Source of the DNA: an uncultured Cellvibrio sp.
GTDB lineage: Bacteria > Pseudomonadota > Gammaproteobacteria > Pseudomonadales > Cellvibrionaceae
DNA: 64,000 nucleotides
Assembly: GCA_946481095.1 (NCBI GenBank)
Contig: CAMLML010000012.1
Coordinates: 6,680 to 70,679 of the forward strand
Direction of reading: 5' to 3'
Part shown: positions 57,014 through 64,000 of the stretch, in pieces
Numbering within the stretch: position 1 is the first letter of the stretch
Layout: every line of letters starts with the position of its first letter
The notes under the pieces: model-generated
Seen by the model: the letters and a program-made list of their open reading frames with translations, nothing else
Database searches by the model: none
What the model was told of the DNA's origin: nothing
Translations under genes and position numbers: made by a program

Positions 57014-57028
57014 TTCAATTCATAAACC

Positions 57029-57059
57029 ACTCCCGCCATTTAATACGAATGACGGGAGT
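57029..57059 (+). terminator. Hairpin after asmA
   Basis: ACTCCCGCCATT (57029-57040) pairs with AATGACGGGAGT (57048-57059), one mismatch, loop of 7. There is no U-tract, so it could be a weak terminator, an mRNA stabiliser or a minor member of the GC-rich repeat group. Confidence 0.5.
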
Positions 57060-57076
57060 CAGATAAAAATATCTCT

Positions 57077-58153
57077 ATGAGTCACGCTTTTTCAAAATCT
57101 GTTTTAACCTGGTTTGATCGTCATGGACGAAAACATTTGCCTTGGCAACACAATATCAATCCTTATCGTGTATGGTTATCAGAAATCATGTTGCAGCAAA
57201 CACAAGTGGCAACAGTCATTCCTTATTTCGAACGCTTTGTTGAAAAATATCCGGATGTGAAATCACTGGCTGCGGCACCTGTCGATAAAGTACTGCATTT
57301 GTGGACGGGATTGGGTTATTACGCCAGAGCGCGCAATTTGCATCAGTGCGCGAAAGCGATTGTGAATAATCATGCAGGAGAATTTCCATCCAGTGTTGAA
57401 GAATTAGCGGAGCTTCCCGGTATTGGCCGTTCAACCGCAGGTGCCATAGTCAGTATCGCATTTAAAAAACCGGCTGCAATTTTGGATGGTAATGTCAAAC
57501 GTGTACTCGCGCGTTATTTTGCAGTTGAAGGCTGGCCCGGGTTGCCAAATGTTGCTAATCAATTATGGAAAATTGCTGAAGAATTAAATCCAAAAAAACG
57601 TCCTGATCATTACACTCAAGCCATGATGGATTTGGGAGCAACGATTTGTACGCGCAGCAAACCCCAATGTGATGTTTGTCCTTTGCGTGAAGGTTGTGTT
57701 GCTTATGCACAAGGGACAATTCAACAATTTCCCGGTAAAAAACCGAAAAAAGATTTACCGGAAAAAGCCGTGCAATTATTAATGTTGCGCAATCCATCCG
57801 GTGATTTTTTATTACAACAACGCCCGGCATCAGGTATTTGGGGCGGGCTTTGGAGTTTTCCGGAAATTGATTTGGACGTTGATGCACAAACGTTTGTTGA
57901 TGACCGATTTGGAAAATCAGCGGCTATCGAAATCTGGGATTGCTGGCGCCACACGTTTAGTCACTATCATCTGGATATCACGCCAGTGTTGATTCAACTG
58001 ACCAAAACCCCCAAAGTGATCGGCGAAGCCAAATCCCACTGGTACAATCCACATGCCCCTGAAGATTTGGGTTTGGCTGCACCAGTCAAAAAATTATTGG
58101 ATAAATTGGCGCAGCTTGATCCGCGCAGCCCCAAAAAATCCACCCGCAAATAA
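57077..58153 (+). CDS. mutY: A/G-specific adenine glycosylase
   Basis: MutY removes adenine mispaired with 8-oxoguanine, 358 residues. The catalytic Glu is in [17 protein letters not shown], the HhH is [15 protein letters not shown] with Asp in [16 protein letters not shown], and the 4Fe-4S cysteines are in [17 protein letters not shown]. The C-terminal NUDIX-like domain ([20 protein letters not shown]) recognises oxoG. yggX follows after 14 bases, the usual partner. Confidence 0.97.
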   Translation: MSHAFSKSVLTWFDRHGRKHLPWQHNINPYRVWLSEIMLQQTQVATVIPYFERFVEKYPDVKSLAAAPVDKVLHLWTGLGYYARARNLHQCAKAIVNNHAGEFPSSVEELAELPGIGRSTAGAIVSIAFKKPAAILDGNVKRVLARYFAVEGWPGLPNVANQLWKIAEELNPKKRPDHYTQAMMDLGATICTRSKPQCDVCPLREGCVAYAQGTIQQFPGKKPKKDLPEKAVQLLMLRNPSGDFLLQQRPASGIWGGLWSFPEIDLDVDAQTFVDDRFGKSAAIEIWDCWRHTFSHYHLDITPVLIQLTKTPKVIGEAKSHWYNPHAPEDLGLAAPVKKLLDKLAQLDPRSPKKSTRK

Positions 58154-58167
58154 GTTGAGAACGAGTT

Positions 58168-58440
58168 ATGCCCAGAATGGTTTTTTGCCGTAAATATCAA
58201 CAGGAAATGGAAGGCCTGGATCTCCCCCCCTATCCCGGCGCAAAAGGACAGGACATCTACAATCATGTCTCCAAACAAGCCTGGCAAGAATGGATGGCGC
58301 ACCAAACCCTGTTAATCAACGAAAAACGCCTGAATATGATGGACATGGGCACCAAAGTTTATCTTTCGGAACAAATGACCAAATTTTTATCCGGCGAAAA
58401 TGTTGATCAAGCCGAAGGTTACGTCCCGCCTAAAACCTAG
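58168..58440 (+). CDS. yggX: Fe(2+)-trafficking protein YggX
   Basis: A 90-residue protein, [20 protein letters not shown] through to AEGYVPPKT. The single conserved Cys (residue 7) and the [20 protein letters not shown] block are diagnostic. It protects iron-sulfur clusters such as that of MutY from oxidation, which fits its position next to mutY. Confidence 0.96.
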   Translation: MPRMVFCRKYQQEMEGLDLPPYPGAKGQDIYNHVSKQAWQEWMAHQTLLINEKRLNMMDMGTKVYLSEQMTKFLSGENVDQAEGYVPPKT

Positions 58441-58515
58441 CCTCTTCTGAAATAGACAGGTAATGGTGATCATCTTTTAGTCATTGAAAGCACAGGATTT
58501 TTTTCCAAATCAGGC

Positions 58516-58544
58516 TTGACTCGATCAGGTCGAGCGGGTTTAAT
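58516..58544 (+). promoter_or_regulatory. sigma70-type promoter of tRNA-Phe
   Basis: TTGACT at 58516-58521 and TTTAAT at 58539-58544 with a 17-base spacer, followed by a GC-rich discriminator (GCGCC) and the tRNA about 30 bases on. This layout suits a stringently controlled stable-RNA promoter. Confidence 0.65.
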
Positions 58545-58574
58545 ACGCGCCTCTTGCGCTAGCCGCAAAGACAC

Positions 58575-58650
58575 GCCCAGATAGCTCAGTCGGTAGAGCA
58601 GTGGATTGAAAATCCTCGTGTCCCTGGTTCGATTCCGGGTCTGGGCACCA
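58575..58650 (+). tRNA. tRNA-Phe (GAA anticodon)
   Basis: 76 bases with CCA encoded. Acceptor arm GCCCAGA pairs with TCTGGGC. The D-arm GCTC/GAGC and T-arm CCTGG TTCGATT CCGGG are intact. The anticodon loop is TTGAAAA. Oddly, the second pair of the anticodon stem is U28-U42 (stem GTGGA/TCCTC) instead of the usual G-C or A-U. All other positions match gammaproteobacterial tRNA-Phe, so the gene is probably functional. Confidence 0.97.
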
Positions 58651-58682
58651 TAAAAAAGTCTGTTTCGACAGACGCCTAAAAG

Positions 58683-58704
58683 CCTGCTTAATGCAGGTTT
58701 TTTT
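58683..58704 (+). terminator. Terminator after tRNA-Phe
   Basis: CCTGC (58683-58687) and GCAGG (58693-58697) with TTAAT loop, followed by seven T's. A typical intrinsic terminator, 33 bases after the tRNA. Confidence 0.9.
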
Positions 58705-58913
58705 GTTTTTGCTTCGTGATCTGAAATTCAGACCACTGCGATAAAACTTGCTGAACTAATAAATTCCCTTCCAAAGTATGAAGTTCATGAATGGTTTGAT
58801 GTCGGGCGGTAGAAAAACCGTATGACGACAGAAACCCTGCGGTGCTTCAGTGAATAGCTTTTTCTAATGCAGCAATATTCGTTTCTGAAAAAATTCTTCA
58901 ATCAACTAACCCC

Positions 58914-58947
58914 CCTGGCCCTCCCCTTCGTAAGGAAGGGAGCCAGG
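58914..58947. repeat. Imperfect GC-rich inverted repeat by DUF3185 gene
   Basis: CCTGGC and GCCAGG outer arms enclose CCTCCCCTT/AAGGAAGGG, with a mismatch. It directly abuts the stop codon of the DUF3185 gene. It belongs loosely to the family of GC-rich palindromes seen elsewhere in the window and may terminate that gene. Confidence 0.6.
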
Positions 58948-59151
58948 CTAACCCTTGCGTAATGTCAGGTAAATACCTGCAACCAGTGCCACAGCACCGC
59001 CAATAATAAAAATCATGGTTTCATCGGTAAATCGGCCTGTAATGGCTTCGGTAACTTTATCACCTACAGATTCGGAGGATTGCCAGCCGAAATACAAGAT
59101 GATGGCACCAACTACAAGTAACACCACGCCCAGCAATTTTTGATTTTTCAT
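58948..59151 (-). CDS. DUF3185 small membrane protein
   Basis: 67 residues with two membrane helices: LLGVVLLVVGAIILYFGWQS, then SVGDKVTEAITGRFTDETMI and FIIGGAVALVAGIYLTL. The SVxDKVxEAxTGxFTDxTM motif between helices is diagnostic of DUF3185. Function unknown; the protein sits in the inner membrane. Confidence 0.9.
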   Translation of the reverse strand: MKNQKLLGVVLLVVGAIILYFGWQSSESVGDKVTEAITGRFTDETMIFIIGGAVALVAGIYLTLRKG

Positions 59152-59275
59152 ATGAGGTCTCGTTTGAGTTAGGGGTTCTCAACATACACCTATATGAAGT
59201 GAATAGCCGTTATTTTTACGGGTTTCTACAACTTAAACTCAAACAATGGAAAATATTGTGAGTTTTTTTGACCTT

Positions 59276-60433
59276 CTATCCAGAAAAATTATTTTTGAAT
59301 TGGGTTGGTGTCATACCGGTTTTTTCTTTGAACACTTTATAAAAGCTATTACGGTTGTTAAATCCTGAACGATAGGCAATGTCGGTAATACTGTATTCCT
59401 GTTGGATATTTTGTAGTAACTTTATCGATTCTTCATAACGTAAATGGTTGAGATAATCGTAAAAAGAAATCGACATATGAATATTCAGTAATTCGGACAG
59501 TTGATGTGGTGTAATCCCCAGAAGCGATGACAATTTTCCCAATGAAATGCTTTCATCCAAATGAGGCTGATGGGTTGCTATCAATTTTTCCAATCGTTGC
59601 TGAAGTTCACTTGCGGCTTCAGATGACAATTCAATGCTGCGCAGATGTGGAGTGACTTTGGTTTCTTCCTCGGAAGTCGTATGGTCTATTCCATCTTTAA
59701 TCGATACTTCTGGTTGATAAATAAACAGCAATGACAATGCGCTGATATAGATGGAAAAAGCAGACGCAAGAATCGTGATGAAGGTGAATGAATTAATGAA
59801 TCCCAGAAAAAGCCCGCTGACAATAATCAAATCCCATGTCATTACAACAGCCAGTCCAAACGCCAAATGCATGGCCCAGTAATAACTGCTATTGCGATAA
59901 TTTTTATTTAACTTTTTAAATTGTTCTTTGTGTTGCAGAATACTTTTTATGGCATAAAACAGGTAGCCACTTATTTGTAAATAAAGTATCGCCACATATT
60001 GCCATGGGCTAATCCAATAGAGTTGAAGTGCTTGCTCCAGGGTAAAAAATAAAAAAGGTAAAAAATGCCAGATTATATAATTGCCATTGATTTTTTTTAA
60101 CAGTAGCCTATCTATTAAAATCATCAATAATGGTCCGTAAACCCAGGATAATTTTTGGCTCAGTAAAGTTAGAAAGTTGCTCGTTTCCAATTGTAATAAA
60201 TTAATGTAGGCATTAATTGGCGATATTAATAACACCAGTACATAAATGATCAGTGCGCTGCGAATATAGGAATCACTACGTCTATTTAGGATTAAATTAA
60301 TACAAGTCCAGGCACCGATACTAAAAGAAACGATAAAAAATAATTTTAATAATTCAATATAAAAAATTGGCATAGATGCGTGATCTTGTTGTTGGATTAT
60401 ATAAAGGCCTACTCTTGATAAGAAGCAAGCCAT
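59276..60433 (-). CDS. Membrane-anchored AraC-family regulator
   Basis: About 385 residues from the ATG at 60433 (an in-frame TTG upstream and an ATG at 60373 are alternatives; none has a good ribosome site). The N-terminal 230 residues form about seven hydrophobic helices. The C-terminal 100 residues are an AraC helix-turn-helix pair (ISLGKLSSLLGITPHQLSEL and YSITDIAYRSGFNNRNSFYK, then VFKEKTGMTPTQFK). The protein would sense a signal at the membrane and bind DNA in the cytoplasm. It lies just after the duplicated secreted protein, probably in one transcript. Confidence 0.88.
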   Translation of the reverse strand: MACFLSRVGLYIIQQQDHASMPIFYIELLKLFFIVSFSIGAWTCINLILNRRSDSYIRSALIIYVLVLLISPINAYINLLQLETSNFLTLLSQKLSWVYGPLLMILIDRLLLKKINGNYIIWHFLPFLFFTLEQALQLYWISPWQYVAILYLQISGYLFYAIKSILQHKEQFKKLNKNYRNSSYYWAMHLAFGLAVVMTWDLIIVSGLFLGFINSFTFITILASAFSIYISALSLLFIYQPEVSIKDGIDHTTSEEETKVTPHLRSIELSSEAASELQQRLEKLIATHQPHLDESISLGKLSSLLGITPHQLSELLNIHMSISFYDYLNHLRYEESIKLLQNIQQEYSITDIAYRSGFNNRNSFYKVFKEKTGMTPTQFKNNFSG

Positions 60434-60440
60434 TTTTTGG

Positions 60441-61271
60441 TTATTGTGCAGGGAAACTGTCAAATGTACCTGATAATTTAATTAATCCATTGGCAAAATT
60501 TTGTTCCCATTTTCCTGATTTTTCTGTTTCAAATGTATAGACCATAGTGTAGGGCAGGCTAAAGAAAGCACTCGTTTGAATAGCTTCTTCAACACCGGTA
60601 TTGGGTGAAACTTTTTTATAGCTGTAAGTCCCTGTGGAATTAATAGTGCCTGGGCCTGTACCTGAAAATGTCATGCTGCCATCTTCCCTATAAGTTTGTA
60701 AGACCAATCCCGCGCGAGGATAAACTTCTGGCGGAAGATTGGATATGGTTGATTTGATAATCAGTGCGAAATGGAGCCCTGCTGTGACACCGGGTGCTGT
60801 GTCTGTAGTGGCTGTTTTAACAATGCTGAATTTACCTGAATGAATTATTCGACCATTATCAATATTTTGTTCCCATGTGCCTGCATCCTTGCTGGTGAAA
60901 ATTAAATGAGTCGTTCTCTGTGAATATTGCGGCAAACTTGTGATTGCACTTTCGACCGCTGTATTACAGTCGATAATTTTATATTTATAGTTACCTTCGG
61001 AAAATTCTTTATTTGGATCGGTATTGTTATTCAGAGTTCCGGTTCCTTGTGCCTTAAAATGTTTGTTTTGATAGTTGCTGACAACCACACCTTTGTATGG
61101 GGCGTCAGTCAATTGTGTTTTGGTATCGAGAATTTGATAGTTGATGGTGTAACCCATGAGTGATTGCGGCGGTAATTTGCAATAACATTCTTTTTTTGAA
61201 TCTGCAGATGTAAAGCTACCAAACAGCACGCTGATTAATAACAGGGGTCTTATGTAACTTGAGATACGCAT
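60441..61271 (-). CDS. Secreted protein with two internal repeats
   Basis: A 276-residue protein with a signal peptide (LLLISVLFGSFTSADS). Two tandem copies of a beta-rich unit follow, at about residues 35-155 and 165-275. Matching blocks include YKYKIIDCNTAVESAITSL with YSYKKVSPNTGVEEAIQTS and GTWEQNIDNGRIIHSGKF with KWEQNFANGLIKLSGTF. No known family is recognised. It ends 7 bases before the AraC-type regulator start, suggesting that the regulator controls or responds to it. Confidence 0.75.
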   Translation of the reverse strand: MRISSYIRPLLLISVLFGSFTSADSKKECYCKLPPQSLMGYTINYQILDTKTQLTDAPYKGVVVSNYQNKHFKAQGTGTLNNNTDPNKEFSEGNYKYKIIDCNTAVESAITSLPQYSQRTTHLIFTSKDAGTWEQNIDNGRIIHSGKFSIVKTATTDTAPGVTAGLHFALIIKSTISNLPPEVYPRAGLVLQTYREDGSMTFSGTGPGTINSTGTYSYKKVSPNTGVEEAIQTSAFFSLPYTMVYTFETEKSGKWEQNFANGLIKLSGTFDSFPAQ

Positions 61272-61644
61272 ATTGACTCCGAAAAGTTTAAGGAATCTGA
61301 AGTCTGCGTAGGATTCTTGCTTGATCTGTTAATCCCCATCAAAAATGACAGCTTCCATAAGCTTGGTTTGCAAACCAGTCTTGCCAGCTGAATTTTTATC
61401 CAGTATCTTTTGCTCCGCTTTTGTTTTGAGTCCTCCTGTTAGCTCCTTTCCTTCTAAAAAACCTGTCTTATCAATCCCAAATAATTGCAAACTTAATGTT
61501 TTACTTTAAGTTGTTTGCTTATCTGGCTGTTTTATATCTTTTTATCGGTATTGTTTTCGTCTCCATTTGGCATTTTCCGTATGCTTTCCCTCACTTTTCC
61601 TCGATATTCCCCTGATTTTTGTGACTTTTTTGTTTTTTGTTCCC
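61272..61644. other. Intergenic region upstream of the dcw promoter
   Basis: About 370 bases between the secreted-protein gene and the mraZ promoter. It is AT-rich and should hold the promoter of the divergent secreted-protein/AraC operon. No gene or long palindrome is seen. Confidence 0.5.
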
Positions 61645-61672
61645 TTGACTTTGCACTGAGCGGATTTATAGT
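61645..61672 (+). promoter_or_regulatory. sigma70 promoter of the dcw cluster
   Basis: TTGACT at 61645-61650 and TATAGT at 61667-61672 with 16-base spacing. The predicted transcription start (about 61679) lies at the beginning of the MraZ repeats. Confidence 0.65.
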
Positions 61673-61679
61673 GAGCATC

Positions 61680-61736
61680 GTGGGAAAAAGTGGATAAATG
61701 TGGATTTTTGTGGAAATTTTTACTCCAAAGTGGTGA
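61680..61736 (+). promoter_or_regulatory. MraZ operator, GTGG repeats with 10-bp period
   Basis: GTGG recurs at 61680, 61690, 61700, 61710 and again at 61730, with one copy missing at 61720 but phase kept. In E. coli MraZ binds three TGGGN repeats spaced 10 bp upstream of mraZ and represses the dcw operon. Here there are four consecutive repeats plus one. They begin at the predicted transcription start. Confidence 0.85.
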
Positions 61737-61739
61737 TTT

Positions 61740-62180
61740 GTGTTTACAGGTAGTCATTCCATCAGCATGGACCCAAAAGGTCGCATGGCCGTGCCTGCGC
61801 GTATTCGCGATGAGCTGGTTGAGCTTTGTGCTGGTCGTTTATGGCTGACGGCGCATACACAGGAGCGTTGCTTGCTGGTGTACCCGGAACCTGAGTGGCA
61901 ACAGATACTGCCAAAAATCCAGTCGTTACCCACTATTCATCCTGAAGTCAGACGTATCCAACGTTTGTTCATCGGTCAGGCAGTCAATCTGGAGATGGAC
62001 GGCAATGGGCGCATTCTGGTGCCTCCCACCCTGCGCGAGTTCGCGCATCTCGATAAGAAACTGATGTTGGTAGGTTTGGGCAACAAGCTTGAACTCTGGT
62101 CCGAAGATGCATGGCATCAATTGCTGGACCAGCCTGCTCAGGATGCTATGCCCGCCGAATTGCAATCTTTGTCCTTTTGA
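61740..62180 (+). CDS. mraZ: Transcriptional regulator MraZ
   Basis: A 146-residue double AbrB-fold protein: [20 protein letters not shown] (GTG start) and a second domain with [20 protein letters not shown]. It represses its own operon by binding the GTGG repeats just upstream and may act as a nucleoid-like ring. First gene of the division/cell-wall cluster; rsmH starts 11 bases after its stop codon. Confidence 0.95.
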   Translation: MFTGSHSISMDPKGRMAVPARIRDELVELCAGRLWLTAHTQERCLLVYPEPEWQQILPKIQSLPTIHPEVRRIQRLFIGQAVNLEMDGNGRILVPPTLREFAHLDKKLMLVGLGNKLELWSEDAWHQLLDQPAQDAMPAELQSLSF

Positions 62181-62191
62181 CAGGAGCTGGC

Positions 62192-63139
62192 GTGTCTGAC
62201 CAAACCCTCCAGCGAAATTGGCCGCATGTCACTGTGCTCCTGAATGAAGCGGTTGAGCAATTGATCACTGATCCGCAGGGGTTTTATGTCGATGGCACTT
62301 TTGGTCGTGGTGGACACAGCTCCCTTATTTTGCAGAAGTTAAGTGCAACAGGTCAGTTGTTGGCGATTGATAAGGATCTGGCTGCAATTGAAACCGCGCA
62401 TCAGAAATTTGCTAACGAAAAACGTTTTGCAATTGCACACGCTTCTTTTGCGGATTTGGCTGAATTAATTCACGCAAGGGAGTTAACCGGAAAAGTGTCC
62501 GGTGTGTTGCTGGATTTGGGTGTGTCATCACCGCAACTGGACAACGCCGATCGCGGGTTCAGTTTTATGCAGGATGGTCCGTTGGATATGCGTATGGATC
62601 AAACGCGTGGCATCAGCGCAGCGGAATGGATTAACACAGCGGCCGAAGATGACATCAGTTTTGTTTTAAAAGAATTGGGTGAAGAACGTTTCGCACGGCG
62701 CATGGCAAGAGCGATTGTGATGGAGCGTCAGAAGCATCCTTTTTCGCGTACAGGACATTTGGCTGAAGTGATTAAAGAAGCCAATCCCGCTTGGGAAAAA
62801 GGCAAACATCCGGCGACACGTGCATTTCAGGCGATTCGAATTTACATCAACAATGAGTTGGGTGATTTGGAATCGGTTTTGACTCAAGCGGTTAACGTGT
62901 TGGTTCCAGGTGGTCGTTTGGTGGTGATAAGTTTTCATTCACTGGAAGATCGCCTGGTAAAACGTTTTTTTCGTCAACAGGAACAGGGTGATCCTGTGCC
63001 AAAAGGTTTGCCAATTCGCGATGAGCAGTTAAATCGAAAATTAAAAACCATCGGCAAAGCGCTCAAGGCATCGGATGCAGAAGTAGCGCTCAACGTACGC
63101 TCGCGCAGTGCAGTCATGCGTGTCGCTGAAAAATTATGA
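62192..63139 (+). CDS. rsmH: 16S rRNA (cytosine1402-N4)-methyltransferase
   Basis: A 315-residue SAM-dependent enzyme methylating C1402 in the 16S rRNA decoding site. The GTG start has CAGGAG 6 bases upstream, and the encoded [20 protein letters not shown] fits family starts; a longer frame into mraZ is rejected. Motifs include [19 protein letters not shown] (SAM), [20 protein letters not shown] and [15 protein letters not shown]. Confidence 0.96.
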   Translation: MSDQTLQRNWPHVTVLLNEAVEQLITDPQGFYVDGTFGRGGHSSLILQKLSATGQLLAIDKDLAAIETAHQKFANEKRFAIAHASFADLAELIHARELTGKVSGVLLDLGVSSPQLDNADRGFSFMQDGPLDMRMDQTRGISAAEWINTAAEDDISFVLKELGEERFARRMARAIVMERQKHPFSRTGHLAEVIKEANPAWEKGKHPATRAFQAIRIYINNELGDLESVLTQAVNVLVPGGRLVVISFHSLEDRLVKRFFRQQEQGDPVPKGLPIRDEQLNRKLKTIGKALKASDAEVALNVRSRSAVMRVAEKL

Positions 63140-63165
63140 GTAGATAAAAATCTACCAGGGAAATT

Positions 63166-63492
63166 ATGAAATTAAGATTGAAGCAAAATCAACGAGCAAT
63201 AACGCCAGGCATGATCCTGGCGATTGCGTTGCTTTGGTTGTTGGTTTTGATTTCTGCGCTGGCGGTTGTTGCCAGCACACAACAGGTGCGTCGGCAAACG
63301 GATGATTTGGAAGTCTTGCGCAGACAGGCGTCGCAGTTGCAAGTGCAATGGGGTCAGTATTTATTGGAAAGAAGCACCTGGGCTGCCTACGGACGTGTTG
63401 AGCATATTGCGGTTTCCGAATTAAATATGAAAGCACCTGTTTCGGATGAAATTGTGATGATCCCTGCGCGCGTTGAAGGGAGGTCACAATGA
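63166..63492 (+). CDS. ftsL: Cell division protein FtsL
   Basis: A 108-residue bitopic membrane protein: short N-terminal tail, one helix (PGMILAIALLWLLVLISALA) and a periplasmic coiled coil (TDDLEVLRRQASQLQVQWGQ) with LLERSTWAAYGRVEHIA. It joins FtsB and FtsQ in the divisome and activates FtsWI. The ftsI start overlaps its stop codon by 4 bases (ATGA). Confidence 0.94.
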   Translation: MKLRLKQNQRAITPGMILAIALLWLLVLISALAVVASTQQVRRQTDDLEVLRRQASQLQVQWGQYLLERSTWAAYGRVEHIAVSELNMKAPVSDEIVMIPARVEGRSQ

Positions 63493-64000
63493 TTATTCGC
63501 AAATCAGCATTGGAACCCAGAACAGCAAAAATGCAACGCAAAGTTGCACAGACACCGCTGCGTGTGTCGCGCTGGCGATTTTATGTCGCAGGACTTTTTT
63601 TAGTTTTATTGGTTGTCATCTTATTTGTCCATCTTGTGAAAATACAGGTGTGGCCGAACACTGAAAAAGGGTTTGAATTTTTGCAAGATCAGGGGCAGTC
63701 CAGAACTTTGCGTAGTGAAGTAATTCCGGCTTATCGCGGTGTCATCACGGATCGTAATGGCGATCCTTTGGCGGTGAGTACACCTGTTTCGGATTTGTGG
63801 GCAAACCCCAAGCAATTGATGAAAGAGCAGGCGCATTTTCCACAACTCGCCAAAGCCCTGGGTATTTCAGTAAAAGAATTAAATCAACGATTATCTCGCT
63901 ACGCGAAAAAAGAATTTATGTATCTGCGACGTCAAATGCCGCCGGATGCAGCACAAATTATTTTGGATCTTGGTATCGCGGGTGTTTACGAACAAATTGA
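63489..64000 (+). CDS. ftsI: Peptidoglycan transpeptidase FtsI/PBP3 (5' part)
   Basis: The first 170 residues of PBP3, cut by the window. A cytoplasmic basic tail is followed by one membrane helix (WRFYVAGLFLVLLVVILFVH) and the start of the pedestal domain with VIPAYRGVITDRNGDPLAVS, the family motif. The catalytic serine is beyond the window. It crosslinks septal peptidoglycan and interacts with FtsL encoded upstream. Confidence 0.96.
   Translation, partial: MIIRKSALEPRTAKMQRKVAQTPLRVSRWRFYVAGLFLVLLVVILFVHLVKIQVWPNTEKGFEFLQDQGQSRTLRSEVIPAYRGVITDRNGDPLAVSTPVSDLWANPKQLMKEQAHFPQLAKALGISVKELNQRLSRYAKKEFMYLRRQMPPDAAQIILDLGIAGVYEQI

Noticed and set aside
58688..58846. Open frame on the minus strand next to tRNA-Phe (~52 codons without a start, ending in the terminator)
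   Set aside because: It reads like protein but has no start codon, no ribosome site and no recognised similarity, and it overlaps the terminator; at most a gene remnant, possibly from an integrated element at the tRNA, for which there is no other evidence.
58575..58910. Possible integration site (att) at the tRNA-Phe 3' end
   Set aside because: No second copy of the tRNA 3' end and no integrase was seen in the window.
62111..62191. N-terminal extension of rsmH into mraZ
   Set aside because: The extension is unlike RsmH starts; GTG at 62192 has CAGGAG and fits the family.

Overview
The window is an ordinary chromosomal stretch of a Gram-negative gammaproteobacterium with moderate to low GC. 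The gene content and order point to the Cellvibrionaceae/Pseudomonadales side of the class. Evidence for this is the leuS-lptE-holA block, the glnE-ilvE-waaF-waaG/P-waaL-msbA-hldE block, asmA-mutY-yggX, and mraZ-rsmH-ftsL-ftsI, all arranged much as in Pseudomonas relatives. Hexuronate genes (exuT, uxaC) and secreted carbohydrate-type proteins fit a plant-polysaccharide degrader such as Cellvibrio. The taxonomic placement is inference from synteny and gene content only. No prophage, insertion sequence with a transposase, or CRISPR array was seen.

Layout. 1-2.4 kb: galacturonate/glucuronate uptake and isomerisation. 2.7-5.3 kb: a degenerate TrpD paralogue, a DUF3833 lipoprotein and a two-helix membrane protein of unknown function. 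5.4-7.3 kb: ilvD. 7.4-9.8 kb: small accessory genes (VapBC, zinc ribbon, VOC, GNAT, membrane protein). 9.8-17.3 kb: arginine biosynthesis (argA, argE) bracketing an oxidoreductase, a lipoprotein and an ABC-2 type exporter operon. 17.3-20.8 kb: a two-gene surface-protein cassette. 21-26.8 kb: a cold-shock protein, an orphan antitoxin, the Pit/DUF47 phosphate pair, a GspE/PilB-type ATPase and a TPR lipoprotein. 27-32.3 kb: TauE permease, holA, lptE, leuS. 32.4-38.4 kb: TPR lipoprotein, esterase, glnE, ilvE. 38.6-46.1 kb: LPS core and lipid A export genes. 46.2-53.7 kb: mixed housekeeping genes (YqhD, Rieske, Deg protease, cNMP and TfoX_C mini-proteins, M15 peptidase, UMF1-type MFS, HAD, cysE). 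54-58.7 kb: AsmA, mutY, yggX, tRNA-Phe. 59-61.3 kb: a membrane-anchored AraC regulator and a duplicated secreted protein. 61.6-64 kb: start of the division and cell-wall (dcw) cluster with a clear MraZ operator; ftsI runs off the end.

The most unusual signal is a family of GC-rich palindromic repeats in an AT-leaning background. Two copies form a composite element of about 155 bp, in opposite orientation at 29.5 and 38.5 kb, with nearly identical palindromic ends and a diverged AT-rich middle. Another member lies in frame inside leuS. One supplies the C-terminus of a HAD phosphatase, and one abuts the waaF start. This resembles a BIME/MITE-type mobile repeat with Rickettsia-palindromic-element-like exaptation into genes. 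Other points of interest are a WaaG-WaaP fusion without an adjacent waaC, a TrpD paralogue lacking its catalytic motifs, and a tRNA-Phe with a U-U mismatch in the anticodon stem.
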